Assembly: GCA_036491755.1 (NCBI GenBank)
Contig: DASXBJ010000039.1
Span: 1-51,900 of the forward strand
Length of the DNA stretch: 51,900 nucleotides
From: DASXBJ01 sp036491755
GTDB lineage: Bacteria > Chloroflexota > Dormibacteria > Dormibacterales > Dormibacteraceae
Direction: 5' to 3'
Shown here: piece by piece, positions 32,184 through 40,908 of the stretch
Position numbering within the stretch: the stretch's first letter is position 1
Layout of the letters: each line of letters begins with the position of its first letter
The notes under the pieces: model-generated
The model's input: only the letters and a program-made list of their open reading frames with translations
Told to the model about the DNA's origin: nothing
Databases searched by the model: none
Position numbers and translations under genes: made by a program

Positions 32184-32777
32184 ATGAAATCCTCGGCCGG
32201 CTTCGACTCGGAACAGCTCGTCTTCGCGCTGGCGGCCGCGGCAGAGGCACGCGATCCGTACACGGTCAGCCACGCCCAGCGGGTCGCCAACTCCGCTCTC
32301 CATGTCGGCACCAGGTTGGGCCTCCACGAAGCAGACCTGGTCGCCCTCTATCGCGGCGGTCGAATCCACGACATCGGCAAGATAGCGTTGCCCGACGCCA
32401 TTCTCCTCAAGCCCGGCCCGCTGAACGCCGAGGAGGAGCGCCAGATGCGCGCCCATCCGGTCATCGGCGAGAGCATCGTCAAGCCCCTGCCTTCGGCCGC
32501 GAACCTCCTACCCATCGTTCGCCATCACCATGAGCGCTTCGACGGCGGGGGCTATCCGGACGGCCTGTGCGGCCACAAGATCCCGCTGCTGGCTCGGATC
32601 GTGTCGGTCTGCGACGCATACGACGCCCTCGCCAGCGATCGCCCGTACAGGGCGCGCCGCGATTCCGAGGAGGCGATCGAGACCCTGATGCGTGGCGCGG
32701 GCCAGCAGTGGGACCGCGAGCTGGTCTCCATCCTACTGTCCGAGCTCCCTGTCATCCACTTCGAGGTGGCGAGTTGA
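32184..32777 (+). CDS. HD-GYP domain protein (probable c-di-GMP phosphodiesterase)
   Basis: A stand-alone HD-GYP domain of 197 residues with all metal ligands: His30 (YTVSHAQRV), His62-Asp63 (RIHDIGKIALP), His91 (RAHPVIGE), the HHHERFDGGGYPDGL block at 114-128 with the GYP loop, and SVCDAYDALASDRPYR. It should hydrolyse cyclic-di-GMP to GMP or pGpG. ATG 32184 is preferred; GTG 32133 would add 17 residues without similarity. No sensor domain is attached. The GGDEF cyclase lies two genes downstream on the same strand. Confidence 0.88.
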   Translation: MKSSAGFDSEQLVFALAAAAEARDPYTVSHAQRVANSALHVGTRLGLHEADLVALYRGGRIHDIGKIALPDAILLKPGPLNAEEERQMRAHPVIGESIVKPLPSAANLLPIVRHHHERFDGGGYPDGLCGHKIPLLARIVSVCDAYDALASDRPYRARRDSEEAIETLMRGAGQQWDRELVSILLSELPVIHFEVAS

Positions 32778-32844
32778 CCTGGGCCTGACGGCTGCCCGTA
32801 TGGGACCTGGGTAGCACCGAAGCGGCAAACGTTCGTCAGTCAGC

Positions 32845-33237
32845 ATGGAACGCCGGGCCGGCCATCGCTCCGCATCCTGGAACCCGTTGGGCAGCGCCTA
32901 CCACGCCTTCTCCGGGTTGATGTGGATCGCGCCGCGAACCCCCTCCCTCCGCCTGGGCATCGTCGTCGTGATCGCGCTCGCGGCTGGGGGCGTGCTGCTC
33001 CGTCTCTCCAGCATCGAGATCGCCATGCTCGTGCTGCTGGGGACGATCCTGCTGGCCGTTGAAACACTGAACACGTCGATCGAGATGGTGTGCGATTACA
33101 TACAGCCCGACCAAGATCCCCGCATCGGCAAGATCAAAGATGTCGCGGCCGGCGCGACCGCGGTGACCGAGATCGGCGGCGCGCTGGCCGTGGCCGTCCT
33201 GCTCGGGCCGCATATCTGGGCCGCGCTGCACCGCTAG
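32845..33237 (+). CDS. DgkA-type lipid kinase (diacylglycerol/undecaprenol kinase)
   Basis: A 130-residue membrane protein with three hydrophobic helices. The active-site block LLAVETLNTSIEMVCDYI, followed by DPRIGKIKDVAAGATAVTEI, is the DgkA signature, containing the Glu and Asn that bind ATP-Mg and the KDxAAG motif. In Gram-positive-type bacteria this family phosphorylates undecaprenol for cell-wall carrier recycling. It lies between an HD-GYP and a GGDEF gene, 67 bp from each, all on one strand. Confidence 0.9.
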   Translation: MERRAGHRSASWNPLGSAYHAFSGLMWIAPRTPSLRLGIVVVIALAAGGVLLRLSSIEIAMLVLLGTILLAVETLNTSIEMVCDYIQPDQDPRIGKIKDVAAGATAVTEIGGALAVAVLLGPHIWAALHR

Positions 33238-33303
33238 ACAGACGCCCGGAGCCGCCCTCTTTTTCAAGTCATCTGCCTAAGAAGTGGAGCCCTGGGTGGC
33301 TGA

Positions 33304-35337
33304 GTGCTATACCGGTCGCGGAAGGTGGCCGCGAGCTTGCCGATGCCGGATCCCACGAGCCCCGCGAGGAGGTGGGGGCGATTCACCGCGTGGGCGGGAC
33401 TTTTTGGGCTCTGCAGCGTCGCCTTCGTCGTCTGGATGGCGGTGACCCTGGGGGGAACCACCGTGACGACCGCGGTCGACGACATCGGGGAGGCGGTGGC
33501 GGCCGGCATCGCCGCGGTCAGCTGCGGGTTCGCCGCGATCCGAACGCAGGGCAAGCTCAGGCGGGCGTGGACCCTCCTTGCCGCTTCCTCCGCCAGCTGG
33601 TTTTTGGGCCAGGCCTTCTGGTCCGTGTACGAAGTCGGACTGGGTCGGACCGTGCCATCACCATCTGTTGCCGACATCGGTTTTCTCGTTGCCATCCCGC
33701 TGGCGCTGGCCGGGATCCTCAGCTTCGCCACCTCGGCTCGAGGCACTTCGATCGGGCTGCGCCTGTGGCTGGACCGGGCGATCGTCCTGATGTCGCTCCT
33801 GTTCCTGGCCTGGGAGCTTGGTTTGGGCGATATCCTGACCGTCCCCGGAGCACCGTTGTCAGCGCGGTTGGTCGGGGCCGCCTACCCGGTCGGGGACATC
33901 CTGATCGCGACAGTCCTTCTGCTCGCCATCCGGCGCGCCACCGACGAGCAGAAGGGCCGGCTTCTGCTGCTCCTGGGCGGGTTGGCGGCCAACGCGCTGG
34001 CGGACAGCGCGTTCGCGTACCTGAGCCTCACCGGTACGACAAAGGTCGTCCTCGATGCGGGCTGGGTCGTCGGTTACCTGATGATCGCGCTGGCCGCGCT
34101 GTGGCCGTCCGGCGTCCGCGACACGACGTCCGAGGAACAGCCGATCGACATCTGGCAGCTCGTCCTGCCCTGGCTGCCCATCCTCGCCGGCGGATTGACC
34201 GCAATCGTCCTCGCGGTGCATCGCCAGTCGATGGATGCGTTCGCGACCAGCCTCGCCGGCCTGGTGATCGGCCTGCTGATGGCGAGCCAGGTGATCGCGC
34301 ACCGGGAGTCGCTGAGGCTTCTGATCCAGAGCCGTCTGTCGGCGGAGACACTCAACGCCGTGATCGAGCACGCGCCCCTCGGGGTCGTGCGCATCGCCAC
34401 CGACATGACCATCATCGACGCCAATCCAAGCTTCTACTCGATCGTCGGCTCCGTTCCAGGAACGTTGATCGGAGGAACGGTGGCCCGGTTCCTGCCCGAA
34501 GGGGAGATCAGGCCTGCGGTGGAACGGCTCAACGCCCTCCTGGACGAGGCCACCGAATCCGCGGACATGGAAACGGAGGGCACGCGCGCCGACGGGACCA
34601 CGATCTGGCTGCACTGGACCGCGACCGCGGTCTGGAACAAGAGCGGCGAGGTCGACTACTTCCTGGTCATGTTCGAGGACGTCTCGGAAAGGCGGAGCAC
34701 CGAGGATGCGTTGAAAGCCGCCTACGCCGAGTTGGAGGACCTGGTCGGCCGCCGCACCGCCGAGCTTCGTTCAGCCAATGAGAAGCTGAACGCCGCCGTG
34801 ATCACGGACCCCCTCACCGGCCTGTACAACCGCCGTCACCTGAGCGACTTCATCGAACGAGAGCTGAGCCGGACTCGGCGTGCGGGGCACAAGATCGTGT
34901 TCGCCCTCATCGACCTCGACCATTTCAAGCGTGTCAACGACACGTTCGGGCATGAAGCCGGAGACGCGGTGCTGTGTGCGTTGAGCACCTTCCTCCGCAA
35001 CCACATCCGGCAGGAGGACCTGGCGTTTCGTTACGGCGGGGAGGAGTTCCTCCTGGTGATGCCCAGCGCGGGTCTCGACGGGGTCGCCAAACGCATAGAG
35101 CAGATCCGCGAGCTGGTCACGCTCGTCAAAGTCGTGCACGGCACGGACCCCATCTGGCCTCTGACTCTGTCCATCGGCGTGGCGATCTACCCCGACCACG
35201 GAGACACCGCCGACGCGGTCATCGGAAACGCCGACGAAGCCCTGTACAGGGCCAAGCAGGCCGGACGGAATCAGGTCGTGTACCACGAGGCCGAGGTTCT
35301 CGTGCCCGTGGAGGGCCTCAAAACGCCCCGGTTCTGA
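33304..35337 (+). CDS. Membrane PAS-GGDEF diguanylate cyclase
   Basis: A 677-residue protein: about nine membrane helices in the first ~320 residues (a MASE-like sensor without recognised family), a PAS domain (about 340-465), a coiled linker (AYAELEDLVGRRTAELRSAN) and a GGDEF domain with DPLTGLYNRRHL, DLDHFKRVND and active-site GGEEF at 578-582. RQED at 569-572, five residues before it, is an intact inhibitory I-site. It should make cyclic-di-GMP with product feedback. GTG 33304 is listed; ATG 33343 is also possible. It ends 20 bp inside the convergent Rieske gene. Confidence 0.9.
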   Translation: MLYRSRKVAASLPMPDPTSPARRWGRFTAWAGLFGLCSVAFVVWMAVTLGGTTVTTAVDDIGEAVAAGIAAVSCGFAAIRTQGKLRRAWTLLAASSASWFLGQAFWSVYEVGLGRTVPSPSVADIGFLVAIPLALAGILSFATSARGTSIGLRLWLDRAIVLMSLLFLAWELGLGDILTVPGAPLSARLVGAAYPVGDILIATVLLLAIRRATDEQKGRLLLLLGGLAANALADSAFAYLSLTGTTKVVLDAGWVVGYLMIALAALWPSGVRDTTSEEQPIDIWQLVLPWLPILAGGLTAIVLAVHRQSMDAFATSLAGLVIGLLMASQVIAHRESLRLLIQSRLSAETLNAVIEHAPLGVVRIATDMTIIDANPSFYSIVGSVPGTLIGGTVARFLPEGEIRPAVERLNALLDEATESADMETEGTRADGTTIWLHWTATAVWNKSGEVDYFLVMFEDVSERRSTEDALKAAYAELEDLVGRRTAELRSANEKLNAAVITDPLTGLYNRRHLSDFIERELSRTRRAGHKIVFALIDLDHFKRVNDTFGHEAGDAVLCALSTFLRNHIRQEDLAFRYGGEEFLLVMPSAGLDGVAKRIEQIRELVTLVKVVHGTDPIWPLTLSIGVAIYPDHGDTADAVIGNADEALYRAKQAGRNQVVYHEAEVLVPVEGLKTPRF

Positions 35338-36277
35338 CCCCCAGCCGGGCAAGCCAGCGCCGGTAGGCGATCGCGGTTCGGTCGCTCCGGAGGTGCAGCT
35401 CCGCCTGCAGGTCGAGGGGAAGCAGCTCTGGGCGCTGCGACTCGAGGATGGGTCGGTCCTGGGCGAAGATGCGGTCCTGGAACTCGACCATCCCGGCGGG
35501 CGGCTCGTAGTTGATCGCCATCCACATCCAGGCGGTGCTGTCCGTCGCCTCGTGTGGCGTCACGGACAATAGGATTCCAAACGACAGCTCGCCATGCTTC
35601 ACCAGCGAGGCGGCAAGCGGGCGGTGGACGCGGTAGGTATAGGTCACCGTCGATCCGCGACCGGTGCCGTAGGGATCCGGCTGAAACACCTGGACCCCGG
35701 TCGCCACCACTCCGTCCGCCTCGATTCTCGCCTCGTAGTCGGCGATCTCGGGCCTGTCGCGGTCGCCGAGGATCCCTTCGTGAACGAAAGGGAAATGACC
35801 GACGTCCAGAAAGTTCTCGACCACGCGCGGGCCACTCGCGCCGACGCGATATGGGCCGGCCGGCAACACCTGGTGGTTTGGGTCGTCGAGCAGGTCGAAT
35901 GTCGGGATGCCGCTCGCGCCGCTGCCCAGTGTCACCCAGACGACGCCGTGGGCGACCGCGGCGCGGTATGTCGCGGTACGCGCCTTCGACGGCGGCGCCT
36001 GTTCGGGATGAGCCGGTATGCGCACGCATCGCCCGTCGGCTCCATAAGTCCAGCCGTGATACGCGCACTCCAGGCGGGAGCCGTCGACCACGCGACCCAA
36101 CGAGAGTCGCGTCCCTCGATGCACGCATAGGTCGCTCCAGGCGATCACCTGGTCGCCGGCTCGCCACACGACGATGTCCTCGCCGAGCAGGCGCGCGCCG
36201 ATCGGTCCCCCGCGGGCAAGATCCTCGACGCGCGCCACGGCATGCCAGTCGTCTACGAGCACCGGGTCATCGATCAC
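35318..36277 (-). CDS. Rieske non-heme iron oxygenase (alpha-subunit type)
   Basis: A 319-residue oxygenase. The Rieske cluster ligands are Cys51-x-His53 (LCVHRGTRLSLG) and Cys71-x2-His74 (ECAYHGWTYG). The mononuclear iron site begins with Asn155...Asp158...His161...His166 in VVENFLDVGHFPFVHEG. It resembles vanillate O-demethylase/pheophorbide a oxygenase-type enzymes, which hydroxylate or demethylate using electrons from a separate reductase; none is encoded next to it. Starts with GTG 36277, 23 bases after the VOC gene. Its 3' end overlaps the GGDEF gene by 20 bp. Confidence 0.9.
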   Translation of the reverse strand: MIDDPVLVDDWHAVARVEDLARGGPIGARLLGEDIVVWRAGDQVIAWSDLCVHRGTRLSLGRVVDGSRLECAYHGWTYGADGRCVRIPAHPEQAPPSKARTATYRAAVAHGVVWVTLGSGASGIPTFDLLDDPNHQVLPAGPYRVGASGPRVVENFLDVGHFPFVHEGILGDRDRPEIADYEARIEADGVVATGVQVFQPDPYGTGRGSTVTYTYRVHRPLAASLVKHGELSFGILLSVTPHEATDSTAWMWMAINYEPPAGMVEFQDRIFAQDRPILESQRPELLPLDLQAELHLRSDRTAIAYRRWLARLGVRTGAF

Positions 36278-36300
36278 AGGCGCTGGACAGGATGCCTGAT

Positions 36301-36735
36301 TCAGGCGATCGGCGCAGTCAGCTCGACCTGGATGTTGTCCGGATCGCGGAACGGAAGTACGTAGATGCCGAAGCCTGCCAGCGGCGTGATCGGGCCATGC
36401 GGAACCTTGTGCTCGTCGAACAATCGCACGGCGTCTTCCAGCTCGGCGTGGCTCGCGACGCTGAAGCTCAGATGGTCGAGCCCGACGCGATCCTCATCGA
36501 AGCGGTCGCCCTTTTTCGCCACAGGTCGAAGGCCGAGCAGCAGGCTGCCGCGCGCCATCACGCAGCCGCCCCACAGGACGGGATAGGACTCGTCGGCGGT
36601 CGGATCGTCCGACGGCGGGGCCTGCACAGCGACGTCGAAGCCAAGCAGCCGCGTGTAGAAGTCCCGGCTGCGGTTCAGATCGGTCACGGTCAAGCGCAGG
36701 TGGTGGACGCCGCCGGTGTTGATCTGCTCAGTCAT
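36301..36735 (-). CDS. VOC (glyoxalase/extradiol dioxygenase) fold protein
   Basis: A 144-residue two-module VOC protein: GGVHHLRLTVTDLNRSRDFY, TRLLGFDVAV, then VGLDHLSFSVASHAELEDAV and FRDPDNIQVELTAP. The two histidines and the final glutamate fit the metal site. Members include glyoxalases, fosfomycin-resistance enzymes and ring-cleaving dioxygenases. The ATG at 36735 is preceded by GGAGGGA and overlaps the stop of the glycosyltransferase; longer readings lie inside that gene. Its position before a Rieske oxygenase suggests a shared catabolic role. Confidence 0.87.
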   Translation of the reverse strand: MTEQINTGGVHHLRLTVTDLNRSRDFYTRLLGFDVAVQAPPSDDPTADESYPVLWGGCVMARGSLLLGLRPVAKKGDRFDEDRVGLDHLSFSVASHAELEDAVRLFDEHKVPHGPITPLAGFGIYVLPFRDPDNIQVELTAPIA

Positions 36736-38051
36736 CGGTTCCCTCCGCGAAGGCGGCTTGCGACAGGTTGATTCTCCGCTTGTCCGAGGCCTTCCGCCAA
36801 CCCGGTTTGCCCCGCTGCCCGGGCTCGCTGCCGCGTCACCGCCAACAGGGATGCGAGCCAGATCGCCATGACCGCCACGACCCCGAGCTCCGCCATCACG
36901 CGCAGCACCAGGAGGTTCGAATATCCGCTGACCAAAAGCGTTTGCAGCCGCTGGCTGCCGGGTCCGATCAGGAGCGAGCTGCCGCCCACCATGGCAAGCA
37001 CCGTCCAATCGCGATTGCGAACGCCCCACGCGACGAGCACCAGCATCGGCAGCAGCAGCAGGACCAGGTGCGTGCCCCAGGAGTAGCTGGCCACGAGCGG
37101 CGCCACGGCGACGATCGCGGCCGCCTCGAGGCTGCGGCCGGTGCGGTCGCGGGCGGGATTGCGAAGCACCGCGAGCGTGATCACCAGGGCGATGACGGCG
37201 ATCAGGATCGTGATCGTTCTTGCCAGCGGCGGGCTGCCGCGCTCGGCGCCCAAGAAGGTGGCCGGATCGATCAGGCGCGCGATCGTTCCGCCTGGCGAGT
37301 GATTCTCATACAGGCCCGTTCCGGCGCTCACCACCGGCAGCACCTTGACGAGGTACTCGAACAGGTACTGAGGCGCGGCCAAAAGGCACAGCCCAGTGCC
37401 GGTGATGATCGCGGCGGTGAGCATCGCCCATCGCCGTCCCCACAAGACAAGGACGCCCACCGGTGCCTGGATCACCTTCAGCGCCACGGCGGCGGCCAGT
37501 GGCACTCCGCCCCACCATCCGCCCTCGACCCAGCTCCACAGCCACAACCCGGAAAGAGCGAGCAGCACCAGGTTGACCTGACCCTCGTCGATGTTGCCGA
37601 TGACCGGCCCAAAGCTGAGAGCCGTGATCACCAGGAGAGCGGCGAGCTGCCAGTCCCTCACGTGGAGTGCGCGGACCATGCAGGCGAGAAACAGGGCCAG
37701 CGACACGTTGAGGACCACAACCACGGCCGCCGCCACGACATGGCTGTCGATCCCGACGAGTGGCTGCAGCAGCCACGCGAGCAGGGGAGGCGTCACGTAT
37801 TGGGGACCTGTCGGCTCCTGGCATCCCAGCGTGGCGCACAGGTCGTACGGGTCGAAGCCGCCGGCGATCCGGCCCGCGGCGCGCATATAGCTCTCCTGGA
37901 AGTCGCCGAGGTAGGTGCCAAAGACGAGCGGTTCGAGCACGACGCGCCACAGGTAGAAGAGTCCGATCGGGATTCCCACCAGGGCGAGCAGCACGCGCCG
38001 GAACGCTGGGTTGTCGAGGGCGCGCAGCTCGAAACGCGGTCGCCGATCCAT
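36732..38051 (-). CDS. GT87-family integral membrane glycosyltransferase (DUF2029)
   Basis: A membrane protein of about 439 residues with ten or more hydrophobic helices and the GT87 arrangement: an early acidic loop (LGDFQESYMRAAGRIAGGFDP, periplasmic catalytic side), YVTPPLLAWLLQPL, and GNIDEGQVNLVLLAL, a hallmark of the family that uses polyprenyl-phosphate mannose donors in actinobacteria. ATG 38051 (MDRRPRFEL) is chosen over a GTG at 38093. It overlaps the VOC gene as ATGA, an unexpected operon partner. Confidence 0.82.
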   Translation of the reverse strand: MDRRPRFELRALDNPAFRRVLLALVGIPIGLFYLWRVVLEPLVFGTYLGDFQESYMRAAGRIAGGFDPYDLCATLGCQEPTGPQYVTPPLLAWLLQPLVGIDSHVVAAAVVVVLNVSLALFLACMVRALHVRDWQLAALLVITALSFGPVIGNIDEGQVNLVLLALSGLWLWSWVEGGWWGGVPLAAAVALKVIQAPVGVLVLWGRRWAMLTAAIITGTGLCLLAAPQYLFEYLVKVLPVVSAGTGLYENHSPGGTIARLIDPATFLGAERGSPPLARTITILIAVIALVITLAVLRNPARDRTGRSLEAAAIVAVAPLVASYSWGTHLVLLLLPMLVLVAWGVRNRDWTVLAMVGGSSLLIGPGSQRLQTLLVSGYSNLLVLRVMAELGVVAVMAIWLASLLAVTRQRARAAGQTGLAEGLGQAENQPVASRLRGGNR

Positions 38052-38250
38052 CAGGCGTTGAGGGTAACGATCAGATCCATCAAACGAACCCACCCTTCAC
38101 GTCCGTCGCGAGTCGCCGCTCAGGACGCAAGTTCCGGTCCGAGGGCTCGTTTCCGTTTCCAGAGAGGTTTCCGAAAATGGCCGATCTCGGCGTTATGTAT
38201 TGCATCTCGAGCCGGGCGCCGACCAGACCCGGCTTGAAGAGGAGGAAGGG

Positions 38251-38622
38251 ATGATCGTTCGCCGCCTCGCTGCTCGCCGATCCGCCCGCGCGGAGCCGAG
38301 ACAGCGGAAGCCGGCCAGGAACCGAGTGGGACGGTTCATCGTGCTCACGCTGGGCTCGGGCGCGATCGCAGCCCTGCTGGCCATCGTCATCGCCGGGCTG
38401 CCGACGGTACTTGCGGTGATCTTCCCGTCCCCGGCGCCAACCCAGATCCTGGCCAGCGCGCTCTTCCCGGCCGTGGGGCCTGTGCACAAGACGGTCGATG
38501 TCTACGACCCGCCTAAAGCCGCGCCCAGGCCGGCGCCACCCGCGGCCGCGCCCGTGAGGCCCACCGCCCAGCCGAGCCATCAGCCCGAGCCCGGCCAGTC
38601 CCCAGAGCCTGGGGACCACTGA
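38251..38622 (+). CDS. Small Pro-rich single-pass membrane protein, first gene of the electron-transfer operon
   Basis: A 123-residue protein with a strongly basic cytoplasmic N-terminus (RRLAARRSARAEPRQRKPAR), one membrane helix (LGSGAIAALLAIVIAGLPTV) and a Pro/Ala-rich outer tail. GAGGAGGAAGGG immediately before the ATG is an excellent ribosome site. The longer frame back to 38200 is leader. I recognise no family. It overlaps the next gene by one base, so it belongs to the ApbE operon and may be a scaffold or anchor. The 199-bp gap upstream (38052-38250) shows no clear promoter or structure. Confidence 0.75.
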   Translation: MIVRRLAARRSARAEPRQRKPARNRVGRFIVLTLGSGAIAALLAIVIAGLPTVLAVIFPSPAPTQILASALFPAVGPVHKTVDVYDPPKAAPRPAPPAAAPVRPTAQPSHQPEPGQSPEPGDH

Positions 38623-38969
38623 TGGACGGAAGGCCTCCGGAGGCGTCGCGAGACCGGGCAATCCTCATCGTGCGCGTTGCCACCGCCGGCGGAGTCGCGA
38701 GCGCGGTTGGCTTGACCTGGCTCTTTGCGACCCTGGCGGAAACATACTTTTCGGGCAGGCCGCCCGCCGCCCAGCTTCCACCCAATGTGCCGGTTGCGGC
38801 CGCCCCGGTGCAGAAGGCTCCGCCCGTGATCCAGACCGTCGTCCATCACCCCGGCTACGCGCCGGCAGCCGGCGGCACCGCGCCGCGACCCCCGGCCCAA
38901 GGTCCGGCGGCAGCGCCGGCTCCGCCGCCCGCCCCGGTGTGCCACTCGACCCCATCCAAGCCTTGCTGA
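38622..38969 (+). CDS. Second small Pro-rich single-pass membrane protein
   Basis: A 115-residue protein with one membrane helix (VATAGGVASAVGLTWLFATL) and a Pro/Ala-rich outer tail ending CHSTPSKPC, whose two cysteines could form a disulfide or bind a cofactor. Overlaps its neighbours on both sides (TGATG at 38622 and 38969), showing tight translational coupling. Similar in build to the preceding protein, but no obvious sequence relation. Family not recognised. Confidence 0.72.
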   Translation: MDGRPPEASRDRAILIVRVATAGGVASAVGLTWLFATLAETYFSGRPPAAQLPPNVPVAAAPVQKAPPVIQTVVHHPGYAPAAGGTAPRPPAQGPAAAPAPPPAPVCHSTPSKPC

Positions 38970-39865
38970 TGCGGGGCTCGTTCCCCGCGATGGGCACCGA
39001 GAACACCGTCGCCGTGACCGATCCAGCGGCGTTTCCCGAGGCGATGGCGATGGTCAGGGCGCAGCTGGAAGAGATCGACGAGGTTTGCAGCCGCTTTCGG
39101 CCCGACTCCGAGCTGTCTCGCCTCAACCGAAGGAGCGGAGCCGGCGGAATCGCCATATCACCTGTGCTGGAGGAGGCAATCGCCGCTGCCATCAACACCG
39201 CCGAGATGACCGGCGGGTTGGTCGACCTCACCGTCGGCAAGTTTGTCGAAGAGGCTGGCTACACAGTCACGTTCCGTGACCTGCCGCTCGACGGTCCGCC
39301 GCTCGAGGTGCGGGTCCACGGGTATGCGGGCTGGCGCGCCCTCGAGCTCGACCGTACCGTCCATACGATGCAGCTCCCCGCCGGAACCGCGATCGACCTT
39401 GGCGCGAGCGGAAAGGCGTGGGCCGCTGACAGGGCCGCGGAAAGCGTTGCCGCCAAGCTCCGCGTAGGAATTGTGGTCGAGTGCGGCGGTGACATCGCGG
39501 TGCGAGGTCCCCTGCCAGAGGGAGGCTGGCCAGTCCGGGTCTGCGCGGACGCCAGCGCAGACAAAGGCCAGGACATCGCGCTGTACGACGGCGGGCTCGC
39601 CACATCCGGCACCACAGCGCGCCGCTGGCGTCGAGGCGAGATGGAGCTGCATCACATCATCGATCCGGGGACAGGCCTGCCGGCGGTGACTCCGTGGACG
39701 ATGGTCTCCGTCGCCGCCGCCACGTGCGTTGAGGCCAACGCGGCAGCCACCGCGGCTCTGATCATGGGCGAGCGGGCGGTCGCCTGGCTCACGGACCTGA
39801 ACCTCCCGGCGCGCCTCGTGGACAGGCACGGAGCGGTGCAATACGCGGGCGGCTGGAGCGCGTAG
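38969..39865 (+). CDS. apbE: FAD:protein FMN transferase (ApbE-like)
   Basis: A 298-residue ApbE-fold protein: FPAMGTENTVAV at the start, CSRFRPDSELSRLN, the cofactor segment AIDLGASGKAWAADRAA, VVECGGDIAVRG and the HHIIDPGTGLPA block. The family attaches FMN covalently to a Thr/Ser of partner proteins outside the membrane. In the C-terminal metal-binding block the usual ADALST-type sequence reads EANAAATAA, so the aspartate ligand is asparagine here while the threonine remains; activity may be altered. No lipoprotein signal is seen. ATG 38969 overlaps the previous stop; GTG 38939 is an alternative. Confidence 0.87.
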   Translation: MRGSFPAMGTENTVAVTDPAAFPEAMAMVRAQLEEIDEVCSRFRPDSELSRLNRRSGAGGIAISPVLEEAIAAAINTAEMTGGLVDLTVGKFVEEAGYTVTFRDLPLDGPPLEVRVHGYAGWRALELDRTVHTMQLPAGTAIDLGASGKAWAADRAAESVAAKLRVGIVVECGGDIAVRGPLPEGGWPVRVCADASADKGQDIALYDGGLATSGTTARRWRRGEMELHHIIDPGTGLPAVTPWTMVSVAAATCVEANAAATAALIMGERAVAWLTDLNLPARLVDRHGAVQYAGGWSA

Positions 39866-39870
39866 CGCGA

Positions 39871-40908
39871 ATGAGCGGCAACCTCCTCGCACTCGCGGCC
39901 GCGAGCAATCCCAGCTGGTTCTGGTACGCGACGCGCGGGCTCGGCGCGGCGACCCTGATCGTCCTCACCTGCACAGTCGTTCTCGGCATCGTGACGGCGA
40001 CCCGCTGGATCGGCGAGTCCACCCCCGGCTTTGTGGCGGCGGACCTGCACCGCAACCTGAGCCTGCTGGCTCTCACCCTGCTCGCTGCGCACATCGTCAC
40101 GACTGTTCTCGACCCTTTCGCGCACATCAGCGTGCGCGACGTGGTCATTCCCTTCGGCGCCGCCTATCGTCCGGTTTGGCTCGGCCTCGGCGTGATCGCG
40201 GCCGAGATCATGATCGCGATCGCGGCGACCAGCCTCCTGCGCGAGAGAGTCGGGCCGCGCCTGTGGCGTCTGATCCACTGGACCGCGTATGGCTCGTGGC
40301 CGGTTGCGGTGATCCACGGCCTTGGCACCGGCAGCGACGCGCGAGCCCCCTGGCTCATCGGCGTCGTCGTCTCATGCGTGGCGGCTGTGCTTCTCGCCTT
40401 GCTGACACGGATTCGCGAGGGTCGGATGGCCACCGTGCCAATCCGAGTTGGCGCCGCGGTGGTCATTGCGGTCACGGTCGTCCTGTCGACTCGATGGGCC
40501 TTCGCCGGTCCGCTCCAGGCTGACTGGTCGGTCAGGGCCGGCACGCCGCCGGTCAAGGTGGTGGCGAAGGTCGGTCCCGTACATCCCGGGCCGCGGGGCT
40601 TCAGCGATCCGCTCGTCGGCGTGCTGGTGCGTGATGCGGCGGGCAATGTCCAGATCTCGCTGCGCGACACAGTGGATCCAGGGCTCACGATTGGCATCCG
40701 CTCGCCAACTAGCAACGAGACGCTTCCTGTCGTGACTGTATCGCGAGGCGCCCGCACCATCTGTGCCGTCCCGGCAAACGCAGGCACGACGCTGTATGCG
40801 GTCTGCGCCAACATCCGCATCGTCATCGCCTTTTACGGATCTGACTCGGTGCTGAAGGCGGGGGGCCAGATCACCGGTCGCCTCGACACCTCAGGGCCGC
40901 TGAACTGA
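39871..40908 (+). CDS. Ferric-reductase-like transmembrane protein with C-terminal outer domain
   Basis: A 345-residue protein with six membrane helices in the first ~215 residues. Paired histidines in LHRNLSLLALTLLAAHIVTT and LIHWTAYGSWPVAVIHGLG fit two b-type hemes, as in ferric reductases/NOX and the YedZ/MsrQ group. The last ~130 residues form an extracytoplasmic domain with two cysteines (RTICAVPAN, LYAVCANIR). It probably carries electrons across the membrane, fed from the NuoF-like protein and ferredoxin encoded next. Five bases after apbE; its stop overlaps the next ATG. Confidence 0.85.
   Translation: MSGNLLALAAASNPSWFWYATRGLGAATLIVLTCTVVLGIVTATRWIGESTPGFVAADLHRNLSLLALTLLAAHIVTTVLDPFAHISVRDVVIPFGAAYRPVWLGLGVIAAEIMIAIAATSLLRERVGPRLWRLIHWTAYGSWPVAVIHGLGTGSDARAPWLIGVVVSCVAAVLLALLTRIREGRMATVPIRVGAAVVIAVTVVLSTRWAFAGPLQADWSVRAGTPPVKVVAKVGPVHPGPRGFSDPLVGVLVRDAAGNVQISLRDTVDPGLTIGIRSPTSNETLPVVTVSRGARTICAVPANAGTTLYAVCANIRIVIAFYGSDSVLKAGGQITGRLDTSGPLN

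Noticed and set aside
33090..34781. Plus-strand open frame of 563 codons overlapping DgkA and the GGDEF gene
   Set aside because: It is an Arg/Pro/Gly-rich shifted frame of two clearly identified genes and has no motif of its own.
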